A stretch of 64,000 bases of DNA, from positions 1,364,001 through 1,428,000 of the forward strand of contig NZ_CP012333.1 in assembly GCF_001263205.1 (NCBI RefSeq), in the 5' to 3' direction. Each line of letters begins with the position of its first letter. The stretch's first letter is position 1. A model generated the notes under the pieces. The model made no database searches and was not told the DNA's origin. It saw nothing but the letters and a program-made list of their open reading frames with translations. The stretch is from Labilithrix luteola. Its GTDB lineage: Bacteria; Myxococcota_A; Polyangia; Polyangiales; Polyangiaceae. The position numbers and the translations under genes were made by a program. Positions 7,516 to 15,785 of the stretch are shown here, in pieces.

Positions 7516-8709
7516 TCACGGCTTGGCGAGCTTCATCACCGCGCCGTGCTCGTTGCCGAAATCGAAATTCACCCAGTAGATCGCCTTGTCGTCGACGGCG
7601 ACCGTGAGCGGCGCAGACTGGTGATCGACGAGCGTGATACCGCTCGTGCAGGACGCAATCGGACACATCATGAGTGCGCCGTCAGGAGATGCCGACCCAC
7701 TGAACCCATTCGCCCAGTAGACGTTCGTGCCGTCGAGGGAGATGCCGGTGGGGCGGTGCTGCTGGGAGGCAAAGATGATGATCGGCGCATCGATCGCCGT
7801 CTTCGAGGCCACGTTGATCGTTCCCGGATCACCGCTGTCCGAGAAGTAGACGTTCGAATCGTCGACGGCGGCGCCCCAGAGCTCTCCGAGTCCGCTGGAA
7901 ACGACGTCGACCTTGCCGCCGGTTTTCGCGACGCGCCGCAGCTTGCCTGCGCCGCCGGACGACGTCTGCGAGGTGACGTAGATGTGCGTGGCGTCGGCGG
8001 CGAGCCGGAACAAATCCGGCTCCGGCCCCACGAGCACGGTGCCGCCCGTCCCATTCGTGGTGCCTTTGTCGATCGAGCGCACGTAGTACATCTGCGACGC
8101 GCCGTCGGAGTCGATCCAATACACGTTGTGGTCGTCGACGAGGACGTCGTCGAACGGGCCCGTGGATGTCACGAGCGTGGGGGTGTTCGCGCATCCACCG
8201 ATGGCGCACCGCACGATGGCGGAGCTCACGCCTCCCCAGTAAACGTACTTGTCGTCGACAGCGATCCCGTAGGGGATTCGGTTGAGGGGGCCTCCCTTCG
8301 CGAGCTCGACGTAATTCGCTCCGTTCTTGTCGATCTTCGCGACGAGCGCATGCGTCGCATCACTCCAGTACACGTGGTCGGCGTCGAGGGCGATCGATCG
8401 AGGCGCGCCTCCGGCGTGAAGGACGATCGGCTGGCACTTTCCTAAGGCGCAATCGCCGCCGAGACAATCGTGACCACACCGACCACAGTTCAAGCGGTCC
8501 GATTCGACATCACCGCACGGTCCGGAGACGCCGCCCTCTTCTCCCGCCGCCCCGTCCCGCTCCACGCCGGGCGTCTCGTTCGTGCCGGTCGCGTCGGGCA
8601 GAGCATGAACGTAGCTCTTGGTTCCGATGACGGCGTTGCACGCCCCCACGCCGACCACGAAGGATCCCAGCATCAACATCGAAATGACAGAACGAACCCC
8701 GAACTTCAT
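7516..8709 (-). CDS. Lipoprotein with beta-propeller (DUF5050-like) repeats
   Basis: 397 residues from the ATG at 8709. The leader MKFGVRSVISMLMLGSF... ends in a lipobox (VGAC). A short Cys cluster (CGDVESDRLNCGRCGHDC) follows. From ~130 to the end there are repeated ~45-residue units of the type 'ALDADHVYWSDA', 'AVDDKYVYWGGV', 'LVDDHNVYWIDS', 'AVDDSNVYFSDS', 'SLDGTNVYWANG', 'AVDDKAIYWVNF': six blades of a propeller of the DUF5050/NHL-like kind. Such lipoproteins are abundant in myxobacteria; the ligand is unknown. It is convergent with the TPR/PEGA gene and lies in the same direction as the LysR gene upstream. Confidence 0.85.
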   Translation of the reverse strand: MKFGVRSVISMLMLGSFVVGVGACNAVIGTKSYVHALPDATGTNETPGVERDGAAGEEGGVSGPCGDVESDRLNCGRCGHDCLGGDCALGKCQPIVLHAGGAPRSIALDADHVYWSDATHALVAKIDKNGANYVELAKGGPLNRIPYGIAVDDKYVYWGGVSSAIVRCAIGGCANTPTLVTSTGPFDDVLVDDHNVYWIDSDGASQMYYVRSIDKGTTNGTGGTVLVGPEPDLFRLAADATHIYVTSQTSSGGAGKLRRVAKTGGKVDVVSSGLGELWGAAVDDSNVYFSDSGDPGTINVASKTAIDAPIIIFASQQHRPTGISLDGTNVYWANGFSGSASPDGALMMCPIASCTSGITLVDHQSAPLTVAVDDKAIYWVNFDFGNEHGAVMKLAKP

Positions 8710-8750
8710 GCTCCGGGCCCAGCTTACAGCAGGCCGCCCCGACGCGGGCG

Positions 8751-9677
8751 TCAGGAGAAGCTGGCGGAACCGATGCGACCGACGAGAGGCGTACCTTCGT
8801 CGAAGCTCCGAATCACGAAGTCGGCGAAGACGCGCACCTTCGGGGAGAGCTGCCGGTTGGACGGCCAGACGACGGAGAGGCTTCCCCGCGGCTCGACGAA
8901 CTCCGTGAGCACCGCGCGCAGCGGTACGGTCTTCGTGAGCTCTCGCGCCACGTAAACGGGAAGACAGGCCACGCCGAGGTGATTCGCGACGCCGAGTCGA
9001 ATGCCGTCCGAGTTGTCGAACGCGATCGTGGTCGGGAGGCGAAGGTCCCCCAACTCGCGACGAAACGCCCAGGGCTGGAGTCGACCCGTCGATGGGAAGC
9101 GGAAGTGCAGGCACTCGTGCGCGCTCAGATCACGAGGGTGAAGCGGCGAACCGTGGCGCTCGAAATACTCGCGCGTGGCGCAAACGACGAAGTGCTGTTC
9201 GACGAGACGACGCGCGACGAGGCGGCTGTCGTCGAGCTCGCCCGTTCGAATGGCGAGGTCCACGTCGTCACCGACGATGTCGACCAGCGCATCGTCGAGG
9301 CGCAAGTCGAGCTCCACTTCCGGATACGCAGCAACGAACTCCCCGAGGCGTGGCAAGAGGAGGGTGGTTCCGACGAGATGAGGCACGCTCACGCGCAAGC
9401 GACCACGAGGCACCTCACGAGCATCGTGGAGCGCAGCCTCGGCATCGCGCACGTCGTCGAGGATGCGCCGGCACCGCTCGTAAAAGCTCTGACCTTCTTC
9501 GGTGAGACCGAACTGGCGCGACGAGCGTTGCAGGAGTCGAACACCGAGGTCGTCTTCGAGACGCGAAATGCTCTTCGCCACCGCCGACGACGAGATCCCG
9601 AGCAATCGTCCCGCTGCAACGTAGCTCCGCTGTTCGACCGCGTGCACGAAGGCAGCCATGCCGGCCAGGCTCTTCAT
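8751..9677 (-). CDS. LysR-type transcriptional regulator
   Basis: 308 residues, full length for the family. The N-terminal winged HTH (residues ~1-60) reads GMAAFVHAVEQRSYVAAGRL ... SSSAVAKSISRLEDDLGVRLLQRSSR. The C-terminal ~220 residues form the periplasmic-binding-protein-like effector domain (LRVSVPHLVG, DDVDLAIRTGELDDS, RLGVANHLGVACLP), of the CrgA/AaeR-like subgroup. The start at 9677 was chosen because it precedes the HTH at the usual distance. It is divergent from the MFS transporter at 9790 with a 112-base gap that contains TGTCCG half-sites, so it likely regulates that transporter. Confidence 0.93.
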   Translation of the reverse strand: MKSLAGMAAFVHAVEQRSYVAAGRLLGISSSAVAKSISRLEDDLGVRLLQRSSRQFGLTEEGQSFYERCRRILDDVRDAEAALHDAREVPRGRLRVSVPHLVGTTLLLPRLGEFVAAYPEVELDLRLDDALVDIVGDDVDLAIRTGELDDSRLVARRLVEQHFVVCATREYFERHGSPLHPRDLSAHECLHFRFPSTGRLQPWAFRRELGDLRLPTTIAFDNSDGIRLGVANHLGVACLPVYVARELTKTVPLRAVLTEFVEPRGSLSVVWPSNRQLSPKVRVFADFVIRSFDEGTPLVGRIGSASFS

Positions 9678-9684
9678 GGTCCTC

Positions 9685-9713
9685 CGGACAAGTTGTCCGC
9701 ATTTGGATGTCCG
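9685..9713. promoter_or_regulatory. Candidate LysR operator: CGGACAA-G-TTGTCCG palindrome plus third TGTCCG half-site
   Basis: A perfect 15-base palindrome occupies 9685-9699, and an additional TGTCCG half-site lies at 9708-9713, about 1.5 helical turns further. All are in the divergent gap between the LysR gene and the MFS gene, 8 bases upstream of the LysR start. Multiple half-sites on one face are usual for LysR regulators. Symmetry is seen directly; binding is inferred. Confidence 0.6.
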
Positions 9714-9789
9714 AAGGTCCTCGTGCGCTTCGCCGGCCGAGCAAGTAAACGTGCGTCGTCGTTCGGTTCCCATCTCCGGAGACGCACCG

Positions 9790-11016
9790 ATGTCCGAGCT
9801 CATCCCTAAGTCGCCAAGACTCACCGACGTTCCGCGACTCGCGACTCGCGCCGACACCACCGAGACGGACATGACGCGCCTCGTGCCCGTCGCCATCGTC
9901 GTCTTCCTCGGCCTGATGGCCCTCGGGCTGCCGCTCGCAGTGATTCCCCTGCAAGTCCATCGTGTGCTCGGCTTCGACACGACGATCGTGGGCTGGGTGA
10001 TGGCTGTCGAGTCGGCGGTGACGCTCCTCACGCGACGCTTCGCCGGTCGTTACTCGGATCGCCACGGACCGAAACGCGCCATGACGCTCGGCCTCGCTGG
10101 TGCGGCGGCGTCAGGTGTCCTCTATCTCGCGGCGGAGATCCCCAAGGCAGGGTACGGAAGCCTTCTCTTCATCGTGCTCGGGCGCGTGTTCATGGGATAC
10201 GGCGAGAGTCTGATCTTCACGAGCGGCGGAGCATGGCCGATTGGCTTGCTCGGAATGGACAAAGTCGGAAAAGCCCTTTCTTGGATCGGAATCGCGATGT
10301 TCGGCGGGATTGCTGCCGGAACGGCGCTCGGAACGTTGCTCTACGAGCACATCGGATTTGGCGCCGCAGGCGGAGCGACCATCGCGGCCCCCGCCCTCGC
10401 CTACGCCGTCGCCCGACGCTTGCCGGCGGTTCGTGTCGAAGGCGGCGAGCCGGCTCCATTCCGCCGGATCGTGGCCATTCTTTGGCGCGCGGGCGCTGGA
10501 TTCTTTCTCGCGGGAATTGGCTATGCCGGCGTCTCGTCGTTTCTCGTCTTGGCATTCGCCGCACGCGGTTGGGGAGGCGGCGGATATGCCCTCGCCACGT
10601 TCGGTGGCTCGTTCGTACTTGCTCGCATCGTTCTCGGCCGCTGGACGGACGATGTTCGCACTTCGAACTTTCTCGTGGGCACGCTGCTGACGGAAGTCGT
10701 CGGACTCGGTCTCCTGTCGTTCGCGCACACGCCATGGCTCGGTTTCGCGGGCGCCGCGATAGCGGGTTTCGGAGCGTCGATGGTCTATCCACTCTTCGCC
10801 TTGCCGGCGATGCGCAACGTTCCGCCGGCGAGCGTCGGCACGGCCATCGGTACGTACGATGCCTGCTTCGACCTGTCGCTCATGATCGCCGCTCCGGCCT
10901 TCGGCTGGCTCGCCGAACTGGTGCCGGTCCAGTCGGTCTTCGGATGTGCGGCGATCGCCGTGCTGGCCTCGACGTTCTTCGCCGTCTCGGCCTACCGCAA
11001 CGGATATCGGACGTGA
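9790..11016 (+). CDS. MFS transporter (YhhS/YfcJ-like)
   Basis: 408 residues with about 12 hydrophobic segments. The loop-2 motif GRYSDRHGPKRAMTLGL matches the MFS signature GxxxDRxGRR, and a second RFAG/GRWTDD-type motif appears in the C-terminal half. The overall pattern resembles the YhhS/YfcJ subgroup of putative drug or sugar efflux proteins. It would export a small molecule across the inner membrane using proton motive force; the substrate is unknown. The start at 9790 was chosen over upstream starts that would cross the operator region. The divergent LysR gene probably controls it. A strong hairpin follows the stop. Confidence 0.9.
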   Translation: MSELIPKSPRLTDVPRLATRADTTETDMTRLVPVAIVVFLGLMALGLPLAVIPLQVHRVLGFDTTIVGWVMAVESAVTLLTRRFAGRYSDRHGPKRAMTLGLAGAAASGVLYLAAEIPKAGYGSLLFIVLGRVFMGYGESLIFTSGGAWPIGLLGMDKVGKALSWIGIAMFGGIAAGTALGTLLYEHIGFGAAGGATIAAPALAYAVARRLPAVRVEGGEPAPFRRIVAILWRAGAGFFLAGIGYAGVSSFLVLAFAARGWGGGGYALATFGGSFVLARIVLGRWTDDVRTSNFLVGTLLTEVVGLGLLSFAHTPWLGFAGAAIAGFGASMVYPLFALPAMRNVPPASVGTAIGTYDACFDLSLMIAAPAFGWLAELVPVQSVFGCAAIAVLASTFFAVSAYRNGYRT

Positions 11017-11053
11017 GCCGCGAGGTTCACGAGGCGCGCGCTTCGAGCTCGCA

Positions 11054-11096
11054 AGGCCTGCGGGTCCGCCCTCAAGAGCGGGGAAACCGCAGGCCT
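11054..11096. terminator. Strong hairpin between convergent genes (bidirectional terminator)
   Basis: AGGCCTGCGG (11054-11063) pairs perfectly with CCGCAGGCCT (11087-11096), and the loop can form an inner CCGC/GCGG stem. It sits midway between the stops of the MFS gene (11016) and the convergent SYLF lipoprotein gene (11110). No T-run, as is common in GC-rich genomes. Confidence 0.65.
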
Positions 11097-11109
11097 CGCC
11101 GAGCGTTGA

Positions 11110-11841
11110 TCACTTCTTGGTGCCGGTGTGGCCCTTCCCGTAGTGGCTCGTCACCGCCGAGTTGAAGCGCTCCACCGCGGGCGCGTCGGCAGGCGCTGCA
11201 ACCTGTCCAGCGAGGATGCCGCCGAAATCCACGTCCGAGCCATAGAGTGCCTTGATGGCATCCTTGTCCGGTTTGATCGTCGAGCCGTTCAGCTCGGCCC
11301 CGGCAAAGAGTCCCTTCGAGGACGAATACGAGACGAGGTCGGTCGTGCTACCTCGACCGGTGCCGACGGGCCCCGCCGACGCCGAAGCGTCGACGCCAAC
11401 CTTGAAGTCTCCGCTTTCGAGCGACCTCATGCCCTTGTCCGTCTTCACGAGCGCGAGAAGCTCCGTGGACTGGACGCCGAGCTGAGCGCCAATGCTACCG
11501 CCACCGATGGAGACGGGTGCCGGCGCGCTCCAGCCGCTGGCGGTCTTGCACGTCGCAAAGCCCTTGCCGCCCTCGCCGCCCACGATGAGGCCGCCCTTCA
11601 CCATGGACGGAATCGCCACGACACAGCGACTCTGACCCGACTCCGACGCGGGGATCTTCTCACCGAATTTGGTGACGACCTGCGTCGCGTCATCGAGTCG
11701 CCCGAGCACGTCGTTGCGCTCGGACTGCATCTTCGCCGCGGTCGTCTCGGTGGATTTGCTGGACGAATTGGAGCACGCAACCAGCGCCGCCATGCCGACG
11801 ATGCCTGCGATCCGGGTGACCAAGGGGCGTTGGAGGTTCAT
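11110..11841 (-). CDS. SYLF (Ysc84/DUF500) domain lipoprotein
   Basis: 243 residues from the ATG at 11841. The leader (MNLQRPLVTRIAGIVGMAAL) ends at a lipobox (LVAC). The mature protein has the SYLF signature: IPSMVKGGLIVGGEGGKGFA, then SAPAPVSIGGGSIGAQLGVQ and a GVDASASAGPVG segment. SYLF domains bind phosphoinositides/lipids in eukaryotes; in bacteria they occur in exported proteins of unknown role, probably membrane-associated. Length and order match bacterial homologues such as those annotated 'lipid-binding SYLF domain-containing'. Single gene, convergent with the MFS transporter and divergent from the next lipoprotein. Confidence 0.88.
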   Translation of the reverse strand: MNLQRPLVTRIAGIVGMAALVACSNSSSKSTETTAAKMQSERNDVLGRLDDATQVVTKFGEKIPASESGQSRCVVAIPSMVKGGLIVGGEGGKGFATCKTASGWSAPAPVSIGGGSIGAQLGVQSTELLALVKTDKGMRSLESGDFKVGVDASASAGPVGTGRGSTTDLVSYSSSKGLFAGAELNGSTIKPDKDAIKALYGSDVDFGGILAGQVAAPADAPAVERFNSAVTSHYGKGHTGTKK

Positions 11842-11937
11842 GCCCCCAAGGGGAAGCATCCCACATGCCGGCGGCGCTCATCGGTAGGCCGGCAAGGAAG
11901 TCGCTCGGGCGACCCAAGGTCGTGCTAGCCAATACAC

Positions 11938-12666
11938 ATGAGATTCCTCGTCGGATCGAGTCCCGCTCTCCGTCGAGCTGTAGGGGCGTTCGGGCTCATC
12001 GCGCTTGCTGCTTGCGGTGGAAAGGTCGACGACGAAAGCCCCGCTGATAGGGCGAGCGCGAGCAGCGCCGACCCGTCGTCGCCGTCCCAACCGTCGAGCC
12101 CGCCGGCGCGCCAGGGCAGCATCGCGTCTCCGCCGGAGACAGCAGAAGAGGGTGGAGCGGCGACGTTCACGCAGGGAGTTCCGCCCCCCTTCGACTGGGC
12201 GGGCTCCTGCCCGAGCGCCGCTCCCAACGAATTCATGGCCCCGCCAAGGCCGTCCAACGCGGAACTCGGCGACCGCCTCGATGCCATTCGAAGCGGCACC
12301 GTCGGTCGTTGGTACGGCAACGTCACAACCCCCTGGATTCCCGCCTATAGCGTCTACTTCGAGTTCGACGCGGACGGCCACTATGCAACACGCACGACGG
12401 ACCCGACGATGGTCGCTCTCTATTACGGGACGGACCTCGACACGCCGCTGAAGCAGTGGCGCCTCGATGACGTGAACCAAAGCGGCGCTGCGAGCGGGAC
12501 CATCGACGTGGCCTTCGACTACGAGACCTTCTTCGCGTTGCCCGCTTGGCAGGGCGAACTCCACAACGTCGTCCTCGATGCGTCCGGCAACCGGCTGCGG
12601 TTCGCGTTCTTCACGTCGAGTGGCTACGGGCCTGTGGAGTTCGATCTCTGGCGTTGCGCGCCGTAA
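11938..12666 (+). CDS. Hypothetical lipoprotein
   Basis: 242 residues. The N-terminus (SSPALRRAVGAFGLIALAAC) is a lipoprotein leader; residues ~25-75 are a Ser/Pro-rich linker. The C-terminal ~150 residues look like a beta-rich globular domain (GRWYGNVTTPWIPAYSVYF, FEFDADGHYATRT, LDDVNQSGAASGTIDVAF, GNRLRFAFFTSSGYGPVEF) and end with a lone Cys in DLWRCAP. The pattern resembles small lipocalin-like or calycin-like barrels, but no family can be named. It is separated from the flagellar locus by a hairpin and a probable promoter, so it is unlikely to be part of that operon. Confidence 0.7.
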   Translation: MRFLVGSSPALRRAVGAFGLIALAACGGKVDDESPADRASASSADPSSPSQPSSPPARQGSIASPPETAEEGGAATFTQGVPPPFDWAGSCPSAAPNEFMAPPRPSNAELGDRLDAIRSGTVGRWYGNVTTPWIPAYSVYFEFDADGHYATRTTDPTMVALYYGTDLDTPLKQWRLDDVNQSGAASGTIDVAFDYETFFALPAWQGELHNVVLDASGNRLRFAFFTSSGYGPVEFDLWRCAP

Positions 12667-12694
12667 GCGGCTCCGTCCATTCGGTGTTCGAATC

Positions 12695-12719
12695 GGCAGG
12701 CCGCTGAGCGCCGCCTGCC
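12695..12719 (+). terminator. Hairpin after the hypothetical lipoprotein gene
   Basis: GGCAGGC (12695-12701) pairs with GCCTGCC (12713-12719) about 30 bases after the stop of the upstream gene and before the flagellar promoter region. No T-run follows; a terminator separating the lipoprotein from fliG is plausible. Confidence 0.4.
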
Positions 12720-12781
12720 CACACGAGCCTTCATCCCGCGCTTCCTCTCGCGCGGGCGCTGGAAAATAGCCTCTCGCGAGC

Positions 12782-12796
12782 GGCATCGCGCTTGCT
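12782..12796 (+). promoter_or_regulatory. Candidate sigma-54 promoter for the flagellar operon
   Basis: GGCAT-N5-TTGCT places GG at 12782-12783 and GC at 12794-12795 with exactly ten bases between, close to the sigma-54 consensus TGGCAC-N5-TTGCW. Transcription would start near 12806, only a few bases before the fliG GTG at 12809. A sigma-54 activator is encoded at the end of the same locus (33658). One mismatch (T for C) in the -24 box. Inference from pattern and position. Confidence 0.4.
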
Positions 12797-12808
12797 TCGT
12801 CGGTCGCC

Positions 12809-13780
12809 GTGCTGACGAACGCAGAGAAGGCCGTCTTGTTCTTGCTGTCGCTCGACGAAGAGGTCGCGAGGCCCATCGTCGAGGAGCTCGGTGAAGGGGA
12901 AATTCGGAAGCTTCGCGCCGTGGCTTCGACCATGCGCGAGGTGCCGAAAGACGCCCTCGAGCTGACGTTTCGCGAGTTTCTCGATCGCTCGCATGCAGCC
13001 GTGGCGGTGCCTCGCGGTGGCCTGCCCTACCTGCGCCGCCTTTCGGCCAACGCGCTCGGCGAAGAGCGGGCGCGGGCGGTGTTCGAAGACGGCGTCACGA
13101 GCCCTTTGACGCGGCTCGAGAGGGCTTTGCCCGAGGACGTCGCGGCGCTCCTCGAAGCCGAGCCTCCGCAGCTCGCGGCCGCCATCCTTTCGGTGCTCTC
13201 CCCCCGGAGTGCGTCACCGATTTTGTTCGCCATGAGCGAGGAGCGTCAAGCCGCCGTCGTCAAGAACGTCGGCCGCATGACGCAGGTGCCGGCCAAGGTG
13301 CTCGAGGACATCGCCGCGGCCCTCGCCGCCAACCTGCCTACATCGGATGCGTCGACGCTCGTGAGCCTGGACGGTGTCGCGAAGGCGGCCGAGCTCTTGA
13401 ACTCGACCGGCAAGACCTCGCAGGAGCTCATTCTCGGCTTCCTCGACACCGAGGATCCGGAGCTCGCCGAGGATGTGCGACAGGCGATGTTCACCTTCGA
13501 CGATCTCGCCCGCGTGCCTTCGCGTCAGATGCGCATTCTCCTCCGTGAGGTGCCCGGCGAACGGCTCGTCGTGGCGCTCAAGGGCGCGACCGACGCGGTG
13601 CTCGAGGCAGTTCTCTCCGGCCTCTCGGCCCGTGCAGCCGCACTCGTCCGCGACGACCTCGAGACCATCGCCCACGCGAAGAAGAGCGAAGTGCTCGCCG
13701 CTCGCAGGGAGATCGTCTCGACCGCGCTTCGACTCGAGAGCGAAGGTCAGCTCGATCTGGGCCGCGGAGACGACGCATGA
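12809..13780 (+). CDS. fliG: Flagellar motor switch protein FliG
   Basis: 323 residues, close to the usual ~330. FliG sits on the MS ring at the cytoplasmic side and its C-terminal domain transmits torque from the stator. The N-terminus LTNAEKAVLFLLSLDEE aligns with the start of FliG, and the conserved MFTFDDLARVPSRQMRILLREV-type segment (residues ~227-248) precedes VALKGATDAVLEAVLSGLS, followed by a charged C-terminal helix region. The GTG start is preferred because the first conserved helix begins immediately after it. First gene of the cluster: fliF and fliE, usually just upstream, are absent. The stop overlaps fliH by 4 bases. Confidence 0.95.
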   Translation: MLTNAEKAVLFLLSLDEEVARPIVEELGEGEIRKLRAVASTMREVPKDALELTFREFLDRSHAAVAVPRGGLPYLRRLSANALGEERARAVFEDGVTSPLTRLERALPEDVAALLEAEPPQLAAAILSVLSPRSASPILFAMSEERQAAVVKNVGRMTQVPAKVLEDIAAALAANLPTSDASTLVSLDGVAKAAELLNSTGKTSQELILGFLDTEDPELAEDVRQAMFTFDDLARVPSRQMRILLREVPGERLVVALKGATDAVLEAVLSGLSARAAALVRDDLETIAHAKKSEVLAARREIVSTALRLESEGQLDLGRGDDA

Positions 13781-14478
13781 ACGCGCCCAAGAGGCTCGAA
13801 TGGATCGAGCGACGCACGCCCGAAGTCCGCGCGTTTCCCTGGGGCTCGACCGAAACCAAGCCGACCTCCGAAGCCATCGCGCCTCCGGCGGCGGCCGCCT
13901 TGGAGATCCCCGAGCCGGCCGCGGAGGATCCCTGCGAAACGCGCGACGAAAAGGCCGAAGCCATCGACGCGCTCGACGCCGAGCTGAGCGGCCTCCGCGC
14001 GGAGCTCGCCGCAGCGCAGACCGATCTGGCGGCCGCCCACGCGGCCATCGACACCCTCAAGGCGGACGTGGAACGTGCGCGTCGCGAGGGAGAAACGAAG
14101 CGAGGAGCCCTCTACGTGGAAGCCGAGCGCGAGCTCGTCCGCATGTCCTTCGCGATTGCGCGGAAGATCATCGGTCGTGAGCTCGCAACGTCTCCCGAGC
14201 TGCTCGTCGATTGGGTTCGGAACACCATCGAAGAAGCCGATCTCCAAGAGGACTTGAACATCGCACTCTCCCCCGACCTCGCCACGTCGATGGCCCGCGA
14301 CGTCTGGGGAGACCTCGCTTCGCTCGTCGTCTCCGACAGCACCCTGCCGCCCGCGACCACGGAGCTTCGTGACGGAACGCGCGCCATCCGCGTCGGCGCC
14401 GACGAACGACTGGCGCTCGTCGCCGACGAGCTCGGCATGTCTCTCGCAGAGACCGACACGAAAAGAGAGGCAGCATGA
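13777..14478 (+). CDS. fliH: Flagellar export apparatus stalk protein FliH
   Basis: 233 residues. FliH dimerises, holds the FliI ATPase and tethers it to the C-ring. The protein has a Pro/Ala-rich N-terminus, a long coiled coil (~65-115: DALDAELSGLRAELAAAQ, then TLKADVERARREGE) and a C-terminal domain with ELVRMSFAIARKIIGRELA, the region most conserved in FliH/YscL/V-ATPase E-type stalks. Low overall conservation is normal for the family; identity rests on this segment and the position between fliG and fliI. Overlaps both neighbours by 4 bases (ATGA), indicating translational coupling. Confidence 0.88.
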   Translation: MNAPKRLEWIERRTPEVRAFPWGSTETKPTSEAIAPPAAAALEIPEPAAEDPCETRDEKAEAIDALDAELSGLRAELAAAQTDLAAAHAAIDTLKADVERARREGETKRGALYVEAERELVRMSFAIARKIIGRELATSPELLVDWVRNTIEEADLQEDLNIALSPDLATSMARDVWGDLASLVVSDSTLPPATTELRDGTRAIRVGADERLALVADELGMSLAETDTKREAA

Positions 14479-15785
14479 TCGATCTGGGTCGTCACGTGGA
14501 AGCCGTTGCAAAGGCGCGTTCGTTTCGTATCGAGGGGCGCGTCCGGCAAGCAGTAGGACAGCTCGTCGAGGTCTCCGGCGTGGAAGCGTCGGTCGGGAGC
14601 GAGCTCGAGGTCATCGGTCGCGACGTGCGGCTCGAAGTTCTCGGCTTCCGAGGGGACGTGCTCGTCACGGCACCGCTCGGAACGACGGCGGGCATCGCGC
14701 CCGGCGCGCGCGTCAGACTCGCGACGCATGCCGCGGGAATTCCGGTGGGTCGAGAGCTTCTCGGACGCGTGCTCGATGCCTTCGGCAGGCCGCTCGACGG
14801 TCGCCCCGCTCCCATCGTGATGGATCGTCGGGCGGTGCATGCGGCGCCCCCGCCGGCCTTCGAGCGCGAGCCGATTCACCAGCTGTTCGACAGTGGAGTT
14901 CGCGCCATCGATGCGCTGCTGCCCCTCGGCAAAGGTCAGCGCGTGGGCCTCTTCGCCGGTGCAGGCGTCGGCAAGAGCACGCTGCTCGGCATCATGTGCC
15001 GCAATGCCAAAGTCGACGTCGTCGTCGTCGGCCTCATCGGGGAGCGTGGGCGCGAGGTCGGTGACTTCGTCCGTGGCGCGCTCGGTCCCGAAGGGCTGGC
15101 GCGAAGCGTGGTCATCGCGGCAACGAGCGATCTCCCGCCTCTCGTTCGTGCGCGAGGCGCACTCGTCGCCACGGCCGTGGCGGAGCACTTCCGCGCGCAA
15201 GGTCTCGACGTGCTCCTCGTCATGGATTCGGTCACCCGCTTCGCCATGGCCCTGCGCGAAGCCACGCTCGCAGCGGGCGAGCCTGCGCTCACGAAAGGCT
15301 ACACGCCAAGCGTCTTCGCGGCTTTGCCCGCTCTGCTCGAGCGCGCCGGTACGGGACGCAAAGGCGAAGGATCGATCACCGCGCTCTACACCGTGCTCGC
15401 GGAGGGCGACGACCTCGGCGACCCCATCGCCGACGCCGCCAAAGGCATCCTCGACGGCCACATCGTGCTTGCGCGATCGCTCGCCGATCGCGGGCTTTTT
15501 CCGGCCATCGACGTGCTGCGAAGCATCTCGCGCGTAGCGCCCGACGTGGCGCCTGCGCCGCAGCTCGGCACCGTTTCGAAGCTGCGCGATCTGATGAGCG
15601 CCAACGAAGAGGCTGCCGATCTGATTCGAATCGGCGCGTACGTCCCGGGCACCGATCGGCGCATCGACGAGGCGCGCGTCATCGTCCCGATGATCGAGAA
15701 CTTGATTCGCCAGCGCCACGACGAAAACGTTCCGCGCAGCGCCGCGCTCGCTTCACTCGGCACCATCGCGGAGCGCCTTCGTTGA
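14475..15785 (+). CDS. fliI: Flagellum-specific ATPase FliI
   Basis: 436 residues, the family's usual length. FliI is a hexameric ATPase that unfolds and feeds export substrates to the gate. Visible features: Walker A GAGVGKST at ~161-168, the VVGLIGERGREV segment, Walker B-type DVLLVMDSVTRFAMALREA and the export-ATPase signature GYTPSVFAALPALLERAG. A KGEGSITALYTVL segment and a final bundle of helices follow. The short beta-barrel N-terminal domain (~25-90) is present. ATG overlaps the fliH stop by 4 bases; the fliJ start overlaps its stop. Confidence 0.97.
   Translation: MIDLGRHVEAVAKARSFRIEGRVRQAVGQLVEVSGVEASVGSELEVIGRDVRLEVLGFRGDVLVTAPLGTTAGIAPGARVRLATHAAGIPVGRELLGRVLDAFGRPLDGRPAPIVMDRRAVHAAPPPAFEREPIHQLFDSGVRAIDALLPLGKGQRVGLFAGAGVGKSTLLGIMCRNAKVDVVVVGLIGERGREVGDFVRGALGPEGLARSVVIAATSDLPPLVRARGALVATAVAEHFRAQGLDVLLVMDSVTRFAMALREATLAAGEPALTKGYTPSVFAALPALLERAGTGRKGEGSITALYTVLAEGDDLGDPIADAAKGILDGHIVLARSLADRGLFPAIDVLRSISRVAPDVAPAPQLGTVSKLRDLMSANEEAADLIRIGAYVPGTDRRIDEARVIVPMIENLIRQRHDENVPRSAALASLGTIAERLR

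Noticed and set aside
12681..12720. A GTTCGAATC string resembling the T-arm of a tRNA near 12686
   Set aside because: No acceptor stem, anticodon arm or D-arm can be folded around it; only a terminator-like hairpin follows.
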